A stretch of 64,000 nt of DNA from Clostridium sp. CX1. Lineage in GTDB: Bacteria > Bacillota > Clostridia > Clostridiales > Clostridiaceae. Made by a program: the position numbers and the translations under genes. This document shows positions 44,728 through 54,067 of this stretch, piece after piece. Position 1 is the stretch's first letter. Each line of letters begins with the position of its first letter. The notes under the pieces are model-generated. The model had not been told where the DNA came from. It ran no database searches and was given only the letters and a program-made list of their open reading frames with translations. The stretch is from the NCBI RefSeq assembly GCF_025398335.1, contig NZ_JAODOO010000014.1, positions 1 through 64,000 on the forward strand. The letters run 5' to 3'.

Positions 44728-47700
44728 TTGGCATCGTTTTTTGAATGAAACTATTGAAATAAACAATTCTGTTCTGCTGTCAGGTGAAAATGGAGCTGGT
44801 AAATCAACTATTCTTGATGCTATTCAACTTGTGCTTACTTGCTCCAAGAATAATTTTAACAAGGCTGCCAACGAGAACGGTAAAAGAACCCTGGCAGGCT
44901 ATGTAAGGTGTAAAACTGGTAAGGAGAGCAAACCTTATGAGAGAGAAGGCCAGGTTACAGCTCATATTGCTTTGGAGTTTTATGAGGAAGAAAAGAATAA
45001 AACCTTCCTTGTAGGTGCAGTAATAGACTCTGCATCAGAAACCAAGGAGAAGACAGTATGGTATAGAATAGAAAATCAAGGTATAGAGGACGACTTGTTT
45101 TTACAGGGCAATAAGCCGAAGAATATCGATATATTTAGAAATACAAACAAGAAGGCACAGATTTTCAATCAAACAGATGCAAAGAAGGATTTTAAAAATC
45201 GCTTTGGACGTCTTGAAGATAAGTTTTTTGAACTTATACCTAAAGCACTGGCTTTTAAACCTATTGATGATATTAAAGATTTTGTCTATTCCTACGTTTT
45301 GGATAAGAAGGAAGTTAATATTGAAGTCTTGAAGGAAAATGTTAGAAGTTATCAGGAACTGGAGAAGATGCTGAGTATCATAAAAGTTAAGATACAAAAG
45401 CTGGAGGCTATTAGTGAAAGTTATGATAAGATAGTGAGTTTTAAAGAAAGAGAAAAAGTTTATGACTACATTATTAAAAGAGCTGATGCGGAGATTTCAA
45501 AAGAGAATATTTCAAGGTTTGAATTTAATATCAAAAAACTCAACGATGAAATAGATGCACTGGAAGCCCAGAGAAATAATATACAGAACGAAATTTATGA
45601 CAAAAATGATACAAGAGATAAGCTGGAATATGAATTGCTGCACAATGAAGAATATTTGGCTATAAAGGATTTGGAGAGTAAGATCAATGCTCTTGAGCCT
45701 CAGGTTAAGGAACTTGAAGGGAAGAAAAACAGCCTTCTTCTAGCCGTAAAGGAATCCATTAAAAATACGGAAGCTTTAATGGCAAAGGAAGAAGATTTTC
45801 CAGCTGCCATTAGCTATCTTCATGGGGCAAGGCAACTTGTTCAAAATTTTGCAATTTCCTCTGTCAGCGGCATAATTGATGAATTTATAAAGGATAAGCG
45901 AGAAAGGGCTGAGGAAGTTTCAAAGAAGGTTTATAAGTCGGAAGCTGAGAAGGATGACTTTGAAACAAGGCTTTCACAGGTGAATAAAAAAATAGCTGAA
46001 CTGGAGAAGAAGAAGCTTCAGTATAAACCAGAAATCACAATGCTTTTGGAGGAAATAAAGAAAACCTTTAAAAAGGCAGGAAAAGGCAGCGAACCAATGA
46101 TTTTATGCGAGCTTTTGAGGGTAACGTATGAAGGTTGGAAGAATGCTGTAGAAGGTTATTTAAATACACAGAGGTTTTATATTATAGTGGAGCCAGAGGA
46201 TTTTGATCTGGCGTTAAATGTATATGAGAACCTTAGAAAAAATAGAGGATTGCATTCTGCAGGCTTGATAAACACAGGTAAGCTAGATGGATATGACAAC
46301 TGCGGTAATAATACCTTGGCTGCTGTTGTAACCTCTCAGAGTATATGGGCAAAGCGGTTTGCTAATATGATACTTGGAAAGGTTGTTCTTTGCGAAAAAG
46401 TTGAAGAGTTAAAGCTTTATCAATGCTCTATTACTCCCGGTTGCATGCTTTATCAAAATCATGTTGCTAGGGCAATAGATCCAAAGGTATATAAAACTCC
46501 TTACATTGGAGAAGATGCCTATAAAATTCAGCTGAAGCAGGCTCTGGAGGAAAAAAGTGTTTTAGAGGAGCAGAGAAAAGCTATAATAGATAGCTTGAAG
46601 AAGCTTAACAAATATAAGGAACTCTTGGGAAGAGACAAAGAAACAGATATAAAATATAATATAGAAGTTTTGCCAAGGCTTAATGCTAATAAGGAACAGC
46701 TGGAAAGTCTGAAAAGAAAAAAATCTGAACTTGAAAAAAACAATAACTTTTTTCAAAAGCAGATGGCTATTGAGGAGTTAAAGAGGGAAATAGAAAAGCT
46801 TGAAAAGAAAAAAGAAGATATTATAGGCAAAAAAGGATCCAATGATAATCAAATAAAAAATGAAATTAAGGCAAAGGAGCAGGAAGAGGAAAGACTGGGA
46901 AGGCAAGCAGAAGAGCTTAACAATTCGGAAAAGACTCTTGGGGAAAAACTTGAAAAAGAACAAAAGGAGTATGAGGGGATTCTTGCCTCGAAAAAACCTG
47001 TGAGAAAGATAAAAGAGGATTATGAAGGAACGAAGAAGAGAACAGAAACCTTGCGTAGTACACAGGAAGATTCCTTAAGAGACATGCAGTATAAATACAA
47101 ATCTGAGCATGACTTTGGTGCGGAGGCCACCTATGAAGGTGCAAGACTATTTATTGAGGAGTTAAATAAGCTGAAGGGCTCGGAACTTTTGTCCTATGAA
47201 GAAAAGGTATTTGAGGCTAAAAAAGGAGCTGAACTTGAATTCAAGGAGCAATTTTTGTCAAAGCTTCAGGAGAATATAAAAAAGGCTCAGGGAGAATTTA
47301 AGCAGCTAAACAAGGCACTTAAGTATATCAAATTCGGAAGTGAGTCCTACGAGTTTAAATATTCGGAAAGCAAGCGCTTCAGTAAATATTACAAAATGAT
47401 TATGGATGATTTTAATATTGTAGAGGGCTACTCTCTTTTGAGCGGGCAGTTCAATGACAGGCATAAGGAAGTAATTGAGGAACTTTTTGAAAAACTTACT
47501 TTGGACGAGGAGAACAGTTCAAAAACCCTGGAGGAATTTACGGATTACAGAACCTATATGGATTATGATATACATATAGGTCATGGTGACGGCACAGAAT
47601 CCTTTTACTCAAAGGTTGCCAGAGAGAAAAGCGGAGGGGAGACTCAGACACCTTTCTATGTAACTATAGCTGCTTCTTTTGTCCAGCTTTACAGTCAAGG

Positions 47701-47932
47701 CATTGGTACTGAGAGTATAGGGCTGATTCTTTTTGATGAAGCCTTTGACAAGATGGATGACGAGAGAACCACTGGTGTGCTGGAATTTTTGAATAACCTG
47801 CCGCTGCAGATGATAATAGCGGCGCCGCCAGAAAAGATTCAATATATAGGTCCTCAGGTTGACAGTACTCTCCTTGCTTTGAAAGAAGATAATATAAGTT
47901 ATGTAGAGGTATATTCTTATGAAAAGATATGA
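44696..47932 (+). CDS. jetC: Wadjet system SMC-like ATPase JetC
   Basis: A 1078-residue SMC/MukB-like protein. Walker A GENGAGKST is at residues 30-38, the ABC signature KSGGETQTPF near 977-986, and Walker B LILFDEAFD near 1009-1017. Long heptad-rich coiled coils (~230-480 and ~640-870) flank a hinge-like globular segment. It is the loop-extruding motor that senses circular, plasmid-sized DNA. ATG 44696 sits behind AAGGTGG. Overlaps jetD by 14 nt. Confidence 0.92.
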   Translation: MKKLKRMRLINWHRFLNETIEINNSVLLSGENGAGKSTILDAIQLVLTCSKNNFNKAANENGKRTLAGYVRCKTGKESKPYEREGQVTAHIALEFYEEEKNKTFLVGAVIDSASETKEKTVWYRIENQGIEDDLFLQGNKPKNIDIFRNTNKKAQIFNQTDAKKDFKNRFGRLEDKFFELIPKALAFKPIDDIKDFVYSYVLDKKEVNIEVLKENVRSYQELEKMLSIIKVKIQKLEAISESYDKIVSFKEREKVYDYIIKRADAEISKENISRFEFNIKKLNDEIDALEAQRNNIQNEIYDKNDTRDKLEYELLHNEEYLAIKDLESKINALEPQVKELEGKKNSLLLAVKESIKNTEALMAKEEDFPAAISYLHGARQLVQNFAISSVSGIIDEFIKDKRERAEEVSKKVYKSEAEKDDFETRLSQVNKKIAELEKKKLQYKPEITMLLEEIKKTFKKAGKGSEPMILCELLRVTYEGWKNAVEGYLNTQRFYIIVEPEDFDLALNVYENLRKNRGLHSAGLINTGKLDGYDNCGNNTLAAVVTSQSIWAKRFANMILGKVVLCEKVEELKLYQCSITPGCMLYQNHVARAIDPKVYKTPYIGEDAYKIQLKQALEEKSVLEEQRKAIIDSLKKLNKYKELLGRDKETDIKYNIEVLPRLNANKEQLESLKRKKSELEKNNNFFQKQMAIEELKREIEKLEKKKEDIIGKKGSNDNQIKNEIKAKEQEEERLGRQAEELNNSEKTLGEKLEKEQKEYEGILASKKPVRKIKEDYEGTKKRTETLRSTQEDSLRDMQYKYKSEHDFGAEATYEGARLFIEELNKLKGSELLSYEEKVFEAKKGAELEFKEQFLSKLQENIKKAQGEFKQLNKALKYIKFGSESYEFKYSESKRFSKYYKMIMDDFNIVEGYSLLSGQFNDRHKEVIEELFEKLTLDEENSSKTLEEFTDYRTYMDYDIHIGHGDGTESFYSKVAREKSGGETQTPFYVTIAASFVQLYSQGIGTESIGLILFDEAFDKMDDERTTGVLEFLNNLPLQMIIAAPPEKIQYIGPQVDSTLLALKEDNISYVEVYSYEKI

Positions 47933-49136
47933 TGAGTTTTTAATTAACAGGCTTTTGGACTCCTATGAAGGCAGCGCACTATACACTGAAAGCAATAAAA
48001 ATAATCAAAGGATTTTCTTTACTTTTAACAAGAAGAACATTCCAGATTATTTTGATGAAGAATCCACTATTTATGAGGATATAAATCAGATGACAATGGA
48101 CCTGCAGTACAAAGAATTGATAGAGATTATCTGGAAAAATCGACGGGAAGGTCACATTATAGAAAGAGTTGTTCTAAATACTAATAAGCTTGATGAAGCA
48201 TATAAATACGTTAAGAGAAAGCAAAAGAAATCTTTGGAGAACAAGGTACTTGACCTACTTCGTAATTTTCCTTCCCAAGATGAGACTGTGGCTGAATTTA
48301 TATTATCAATGACGGAAAGAATACTAGAGAACAAATCTGTGAAAAAATATTTTGATCTAAATGATTTAAAGTATGTAGAGGAGCTTCTTCTTGCTGTTCA
48401 AGCTGTTACCTGCAATAAGGAAGAAATATATTTAAGAGAACTATCGATGAAAGTTTTTAAGAATTCCAAAACCTTGGAGGTTATGGAAGGCAAAATAAAA
48501 AATATAATCCTGGGGTTTCATCCTAATAATGAATATCTATTGGAAGTTGAAGATTTGCTTGGTGAATTCAATATACTCAAGAATCCATCCTATGTAATGT
48601 TCAAGGGAAGCGGAACAATCAAATTTAAGAACAGCACCATTGATTTAAGTGATTTTGAAAACGGAATGGGTATAAGCAGTAAGGATTTGGAAACTTTGCA
48701 ATTTGAAAGCTGCCATCAGGTTAAAAGGCTTATAACTATCGAAAATTTAACAACTTTTAATAGGTTCAAGGATGAGGAAGCCATAATTATATATCTAGGT
48801 GGATATCACAATGAGAGCAGAAGAAAACTGCTTACGAAGCTTTATGATGCATACCCTAACATTGAGTATTACCATTGGGGCGATATTGATTGTGGAGGTT
48901 TTAGGATTTATAGGCATCTTAGGGAAAGGACTGGAGTACCATTTAAACCTATGAATATGGGAGCGGATGTACTGAAAAAATACAAAAGTTACACAAAACC
49001 ACTTACTGAAGCAGATAGAAAAATTTTATTAAATATGGCAGAAGACATTGATTTTGATGTGTTTGGTGACTCAATAGAAATGATGCTGAAAGATGGAAGA
49101 AAGCTAGAGCAGGAAATTGTAGGGTATGATTTATAA
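47919..49136 (+). CDS. jetD: Wadjet system nuclease JetD (Toprim)
   Basis: A 405-residue protein with the DUF3322 N-terminal part and a DUF2220/Toprim domain at ~270-400. AIIIYLGGYHNESRRKLL contains the Toprim Glu region, and YYHWGDIDCGGFRIYRHL the DxD motif near 318. It is the topoisomerase-VI-like nuclease that cleaves DNA once JetABC has extruded it. Last gene of the operon. All active-site residues appear present, so the system is probably functional against plasmids. Confidence 0.9.
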   Translation: MKRYDEFLINRLLDSYEGSALYTESNKNNQRIFFTFNKKNIPDYFDEESTIYEDINQMTMDLQYKELIEIIWKNRREGHIIERVVLNTNKLDEAYKYVKRKQKKSLENKVLDLLRNFPSQDETVAEFILSMTERILENKSVKKYFDLNDLKYVEELLLAVQAVTCNKEEIYLRELSMKVFKNSKTLEVMEGKIKNIILGFHPNNEYLLEVEDLLGEFNILKNPSYVMFKGSGTIKFKNSTIDLSDFENGMGISSKDLETLQFESCHQVKRLITIENLTTFNRFKDEEAIIIYLGGYHNESRRKLLTKLYDAYPNIEYYHWGDIDCGGFRIYRHLRERTGVPFKPMNMGADVLKKYKSYTKPLTEADRKILLNMAEDIDFDVFGDSIEMMLKDGRKLEQEIVGYDL

Positions 49137-49145
49137 AAAGCGGTA

Positions 49146-49205
49146 AACATCTACGGGAGAGGGGTCTAACCCCATGGCCGCTATAACAAGTAGTGGAGGT
49201 AAGCT
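49146..49205. repeat. Diverged copy of the palindromic repeat
   Basis: AACATCTACGGGAGAGGGGT ... CTAACCCCATGGCCGC resembles the AACATCTCGCTATGGGGTCTGACCCCATAG core of the 70-bp repeat but has lost the outer arms and the third hairpin. The match is partial. Confidence 0.35.
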
Positions 49206-49312
49206 TTAACTTTTCTCCATTTTTTACTGTTAAAAATAATTCATGTGTTGCAAAATGATAGTATAAATTAAAATTATATATCAAGTCGGAAATTAGTGTA
49301 TTTATAAAATAA

Positions 49313-50575
49313 ATCTTACAAGCAGGTGAAATCATCGAAGGCAGATCAGGCGGATGGATAGAGGTTAGTGGAGAAGATATACTAGGTAAAAAGTTAGTGG
49401 ATAAATCAATTTTTAGGCATGGTACAACATTGCCCAAAGATGAAATATACAAATATTTTAGTGCTGTTAACAGTGAGTATCTGCAAAGACGAGAAAATGA
49501 AGCTATGGTTTTTAGTTTTGATATGTTTTTAAAAACAATAGCAACAAGTAACAATGGAATTAGGAGTGCTTCAATTAAAATGTCTCCAGATTATAAAAAT
49601 ATAATTACTTTAGATTTTATAGTTGAATTCTATCGTGATATTGTAAAAGAGCCCAAATCAATATATATAAATAAACTACAGTCATTTTCTGAGGATGATT
49701 TTTATCAGAATCAGATGTTTAAGGAATACTTCCATTTAATAGAAAATGATGGGCAAATTGATAAAGCAATAGAAAAATATTTTTCTTTTATTCGTTTGCA
49801 TTTAGATTATAAGGTTGTTAATAACGAAGATAATAATTCAAAAAAGCCAAAATTGGCAATGCCTTATGAAATTTTTGTGCCACTAGATGGAGATGAAAAT
49901 CAGTTGTACAAGTATTTATTAGTTAATAAATATATTTCGTCAAGCGAAAAATATGTGTTAGAATATATGGAAGTCAATAGAACATATTCAAGTAATTACC
50001 AATACTTAATTGGTAAATTAGATGTTTCAAAAGCTAAATTTTATGATATAAACGAAAATGAAACTACTGATTTGCCAAAGAAAAAGTGTAAAGTTTTTTT
50101 CAGTAATGAATTAAATCAAATTTTTTTGCTTAATGAATTTAGTAATACTATAAATATACTCAAAGAACTAATTGAGATAAAAAATACGTCCATACTGATA
50201 AGAAATTTCCTTTGTAGCAAGCTCGATGTGAACATCTCGCTATGGGGTCTGACCCCATAGCAGTAACTGGAAGTTACTGCTTGCTATATTCATCAGTGAA
50301 TGAAAAAGGAATTATAAGAGCTATTAAAGAAATGGAGGACTTTTTAGGTGCAATAACGGGAATTGGTTTCCTTGCAAATAGAATATTTGAAATTAATATT
50401 CTATTATGTGTTCAGAATAAAGACAGAGAAGATGTGCTAAACAAAAGTGTAAGGTCATTAGAGAGTACCGATGTGAATATTGATAATTTAGTTTACGGTA
50501 TATCGGGCTTTATAAATATAGGGCAGTTAAGAGTAAAAAATTTAAAAATTGATAGATTTTTTTAGTAATGAAGGA
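49313..50575 (+). pseudogene. Unassigned gene split by a palindromic repeat
   Basis: The frame opens at about 49313 without a clear start (GEIIEGRSGGWIEVSGEDIL precedes the first ATG 49397) and runs to a stop inside the repeat at 50216-50285. After the repeat the coding continues in another frame: YSSVNEKGIIRAIKEMEDFL to LRVKNLKIDRFF. Removing 68 or 71 bp would rejoin the halves (for instance FLC-YSSVN). The protein (~400 residues) has acidic and hydrophobic helices; no known domain is visible to me. It is next to the P-loop gene at 51138, suggesting a two-gene module. Confidence 0.65.
50216..50285. repeat. 70-bp palindromic repeat, copy 4 (in a gene)
   Basis: AGCAAGCTCGATGTGAACAT, CTATGGGGTCTGACCCCATAG, AGTAACTGGAAGTTACT, GCTTGCT. 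It interrupts the ORF at 49313-50575, flanked by T and A. All three inner stems are intact. Confidence 0.88.
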
Positions 50576-51137
50576 TTACCTAAAAAACAAATTAGAATAG
50601 CAAGTGTTTAAATATATAAGCACTTGCTGTAGCAAGCTAGATGTGAACATCTAGCTATGGGGTCAGACCCTATGGAAGCAACTGGAAGTTACTGCTTGTT
50701 GAAGACTCAGAGAACGATGAGAGAAGAACTATATTGAAGTTAATGTATAAAATTATGTGGAAAGAACTACTAAATAATACAAAAAGATAATATTTATATT
50801 TTAAGCAAGATTAACAGAGCAACAAGCCTGAAATTTTAATCATAATACAGATACTAACTATATTCACTAAAGGTAAATTTAGTTAATAATAGGAAGAATG
50901 GTTTATATGCAATAAATCACAATAAAATTGACAAAATATTGTAATTTGTTGGAGTTATGTGTATAATAATATATATAAATTATTAATTAAAATTAAGATA
51001 AATATATTGAGAATATTAATCATGTTACAAATAAAGTATGGATATGTAGCAATGTAGATAGCATAGGTGATTAATTAGGGTTCTAAATATTTATATAAAT
51101 CCATTATTTAAAAAATTCAATATTTAGGGGGGACAGT
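50566..51137. other. Intergenic region with repeat copy 5
   Basis: No coding region. A copy of the palindromic repeat lies at 50631-50700. The right half (50800-51120) is very AT-rich and should contain the promoter of the GTPase gene; I see no sure -10/-35 pair. Confidence 0.4.
50631..50700. repeat. 70-bp palindromic repeat, copy 5
   Basis: AGCAAGCTAGATGTGAACAT, CTAGCTATGGGGTCAGACCC, AGCAACTGGAAGTTACT, GCTTGTT. Here the first hairpin is a perfect palindrome (AGCTAGATG/CATCTAGCT). Differences from copy 4 are mostly in third codon positions of the open frame. Confidence 0.85.
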
Positions 51138-52814
51138 ATGTCAAGAAGAACAATATTATTTAATGGAGTATCTGGTTCAGGAAAGAGCACGATAATTAAA
51201 ACATTAACCGCACCATCATATAGAGATACTTTAACTACGATTTCACCTGCTAATTATCGAAAAGGAACCACGTCTACAAGTGTAAAATACACTTTTGGGG
51301 CATTTCATATCCTAAATATAGCAGGAGTTGTTATTAATGATTTTGTTGATGAGTGGACTGAGCACAGTAAGAAGAGAAAAGAAGAATGCACTACAAAAGA
51401 TCAGCCATATAATGAAAATAAAGAGAGAACAACATTTTTTACTAAGATAAATAATGAATTTAATAATGCACATTATATTCATGGTGCAATGATTGATTTT
51501 GATAATGGCGCTTCAAGAAATCAACTTGAAAACATTATCAAATCAATGAAGATTAGTGATGTATTGACTCTAATAAATAAAAGTAAGATTGATGAGTATC
51601 TTTTTTGTATAGAAATTAATGTACCTATCTCAAGTGATTTGACAAGTGTGCTTCAAAACCATAACCTTGATCAATTGAGTATAATAGATACAAAAGGTTT
51701 GGGACAAGATGATAGATCAAGACACCTTGATTTCTCTAGTATTGATGGAATGATATTCATTAATGATGGTAGTAGGCTTACGGATATTTACCAAAGTGAA
51801 ATTAAAGAGGATTTTGAAAGTTGCTTAAAAAGTACACCTATATTAATTGCGTTAAGACATTCTTTTGATTTGCCCTTTGAAAGTTTATCTGGTTTTAATA
51901 ATTCATTATTGGCAACTGAAAATGTTACACATTATATACAATGTCTTGAGAGGTATTGCTCCAACGTCAATAATAATACATATAATGAAATTAAGGAAAT
52001 TTTACAAAAGTGTGGATTATATAACAATGGATTTGTTAGAAAAATTGTAGACAAGTATGCCTTTAATGCACTTCCACAAGACTACTCAAAAGATAACTCA
52101 ATGCAAGGTGTATATGCAAGGAAAACAGAGGATTTTTATGTTGCGGCTGTTTTAAGGATGATTGATAGGTGTTTACTGGCTATTGATGAATATATGAATG
52201 TATATACTCAAGCAAGTGCAGTACTGAAAATGCAAGGCCAAATCATAAACTCTTGGTTTACAGATGTATCCAAGTATGGATGCGATATGGTAAGACAAAT
52301 AGATAGTGAAGGTAGATTGAATGCAAAGATTTTAAGGGCGTATCCTGATCAACTAGGTAGATATGGTTGGTTAAGGTATGCATTATCAAATGATAGTTAT
52401 GAAAAAAAGAGATTAAGAATAACACTTTTCAATATTGTAGATATGGCTATAGATTATAGTTTGGCTAATCTAGTAGATAACAAAATTATAACGGAAGATA
52501 TAGCTGAAATTTTATCTGTATATTTTTCTATTGAATTAAAAACTAAGAGTTCATGGGTTAGTATGGGATATTATAGGTTGGGAATAAACATAGATAGCTT
52601 GCGAGATGCAGTGGATTATCTTGTTGATAAAGAAAAACAGAAAAACTATCAACGCTTTGGGTGGTATTACAAAGCTATAGATAAAATAAATCAAAAAAAT
52701 CGTTGTGCCGCATCAACAATTTTTGAGCTTTATCTAGGGCTGTTTAGTTCTTTAAATTTAGTTACATTTAATCCAAGTGTTTTAGATGAGGCGATGGTAG
52801 TACCCAGGCCTTAA
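51138..52814 (+). CDS. Uncharacterised P-loop protein, probable GTPase
   Basis: A 558-residue protein with Walker A/G1 GVSGSGKST at residues 10-18 and a G3-like DTKGLG at 184-189, preceded by two hydrophobic strands (SIIDTKG). G3 with the sequence DxxG after ~170 residues fits a dynamin- or septin-like GTPase. I see no NKxD (G4) motif. The C-terminal half (~330-558) is helical and contains WFTDVSKYGCDMVRQIDSEG. It starts after TATTTAGGGGGGACAGT. It follows the split gene at 49313 and precedes an IS3 element, in a defence island. A defence role is inferred from position only. Confidence 0.6.
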   Translation: MSRRTILFNGVSGSGKSTIIKTLTAPSYRDTLTTISPANYRKGTTSTSVKYTFGAFHILNIAGVVINDFVDEWTEHSKKRKEECTTKDQPYNENKERTTFFTKINNEFNNAHYIHGAMIDFDNGASRNQLENIIKSMKISDVLTLINKSKIDEYLFCIEINVPISSDLTSVLQNHNLDQLSIIDTKGLGQDDRSRHLDFSSIDGMIFINDGSRLTDIYQSEIKEDFESCLKSTPILIALRHSFDLPFESLSGFNNSLLATENVTHYIQCLERYCSNVNNNTYNEIKEILQKCGLYNNGFVRKIVDKYAFNALPQDYSKDNSMQGVYARKTEDFYVAAVLRMIDRCLLAIDEYMNVYTQASAVLKMQGQIINSWFTDVSKYGCDMVRQIDSEGRLNAKILRAYPDQLGRYGWLRYALSNDSYEKKRLRITLFNIVDMAIDYSLANLVDNKIITEDIAEILSVYFSIELKTKSSWVSMGYYRLGINIDSLRDAVDYLVDKEKQKNYQRFGWYYKAIDKINQKNRCAASTIFELYLGLFSSLNLVTFNPSVLDEAMVVPRP

Positions 52815-53097
52815 TAAAAGCTTATTTGAATTGTTACTATACTGACTAAATTTATTATTACATGGAATTTATTCCAAGAAAATAAATTCGATTTTATTTG
52901 CCGCTGATACGACGACAAAATACCGACGACTATAATAAGTCAACAATAATTTGATGAAACTAAACGTCATCAGCACAACTCGAAATCAGGCGTGCAAATA
53001 ATATATATACTTAATAGTGGATTTCAACTACTGCGCTTCACCTCCACCATACATAAACTATAATTTTGATACAATAGAAAGTCCTTGATTTTGAACC
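52815..53097. other. Gap between the GTPase gene and the IS3 element
   Basis: No gene on either strand. It includes a short GC-richer patch (GCCGCTGATACGACGACAAA) with no visible function. Confidence 0.35.
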
Positions 53098-53177
53098 GCT
53101 CCCTGTCAAGTGGACAGTTTAAAAATTAAAAGATTTATGGCTTAAATATCTCCAATCAGAAGTTGTTGGAGATATTT

Positions 53178-53999
53178 TTATGCTACTTTTTCCTGTAAGA
53201 ACTTTCTGTACTCTACTGGTGTCATGCAGTTAAGACGTTTCTGATAACGAAGATTATTATAATAATCTATATATTGATTGATAGATTCAACCAGTTCTTC
53301 ATAAGTATTAAACTTCTTAAGATAATACATTTCTGATTTTAGCATTCCCCAAAATGCTTCCATTGGACCATTATCAATGCACCGACCTACTCTGGACATG
53401 CTTTGTTTCATTCCAGCCTTATCTAACTTCTTGCGAAATGATTTTGACGTATATTGGTAACCGCGGTCACTGTGAAATAGCGGTTTGGCATCTGGATAGT
53501 TCTCATGAGCAATATCAAATGTATCAAAAACAAGATTATTGTTGTTAAAATGACTTACAACAAAAGAAACTATACCCTTATCAGAAAGATCAAGTATTGC
53601 ACTTAGATAAGCTTTTCCTGAAATTCCGTATTTGAACTCCGTTACATCTGTAAGCCATTTCTCTCCAAACTTACCGGAAGTAAATTCTCTATTTAAAACA
53701 TTTTTCGCTGTAACCTCTGGCGTAGATTTTATATAATTTTTTCGTGCTTTGCGACATACAGATTTAAGATGCAAAATTCTCATTAATCGCAGTATTCGTT
53801 TTTCATTCACACGGAATTTATTTTCACGATTTAACTTAATCGTCATTTGGCGATAGCCTAGAATACCATTTGCTCCTTCATAATTATTCTTAATTAAATC
53901 GCATAGATGTTGATTAAACACTTCGTTTTTTCCTGGTATCCTTTTTAGCCATTTATAGTAAGCTGAACGAGATATCCCTGCAATTACACAAAGCTCCAT
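53178..53999 (-). CDS. IS3-family transposase OrfB (DDE integrase)
   Basis: A 273-residue rve/integrase-core transposase. The DDE residues are in WLTDVTEFKYG, FHSDRGYQYTSKSFR, and DNGPMEAFWGMLKSE. HTH_21-like N-terminus (SRSAYYKWL). The frame continues upstream of ATG 53999 to an A7 stretch at 54098-54104 within the end of orfA, so the active OrfAB fusion is made by -1 frameshifting. The ATG internal start may give OrfB alone. Confidence 0.93.
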   Translation of the reverse strand: MELCVIAGISRSAYYKWLKRIPGKNEVFNQHLCDLIKNNYEGANGILGYRQMTIKLNRENKFRVNEKRILRLMRILHLKSVCRKARKNYIKSTPEVTAKNVLNREFTSGKFGEKWLTDVTEFKYGISGKAYLSAILDLSDKGIVSFVVSHFNNNNLVFDTFDIAHENYPDAKPLFHSDRGYQYTSKSFRKKLDKAGMKQSMSRVGRCIDNGPMEAFWGMLKSEMYYLKKFNTYEELVESINQYIDYYNNLRYQKRLNCMTPVEYRKFLQEKVA

Positions 54000-54067
54000 G
54001 ATAGAACATTTCTTTTTATCAAGAATTTCCTTAATTGCAAAATATACGGTCTCATTCTGTATCTGTC

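Noticed and set aside
49003-49554. Minus-strand ORF of 183 codons
   Set aside because: It is antisense to the end of jetD and the start of the following gene, with low-complexity composition and no start signal.
34687-50700. CRISPR array
   Set aside because: The repeats are ~70 bp, palindromic and kilobases apart, with no regular spacers and no cas genes.
50935-50975. Sigma-A promoter for the GTPase gene
   Set aside because: TTGACA and TATAAT are both present, but the spacing between them is far from 17 bp.
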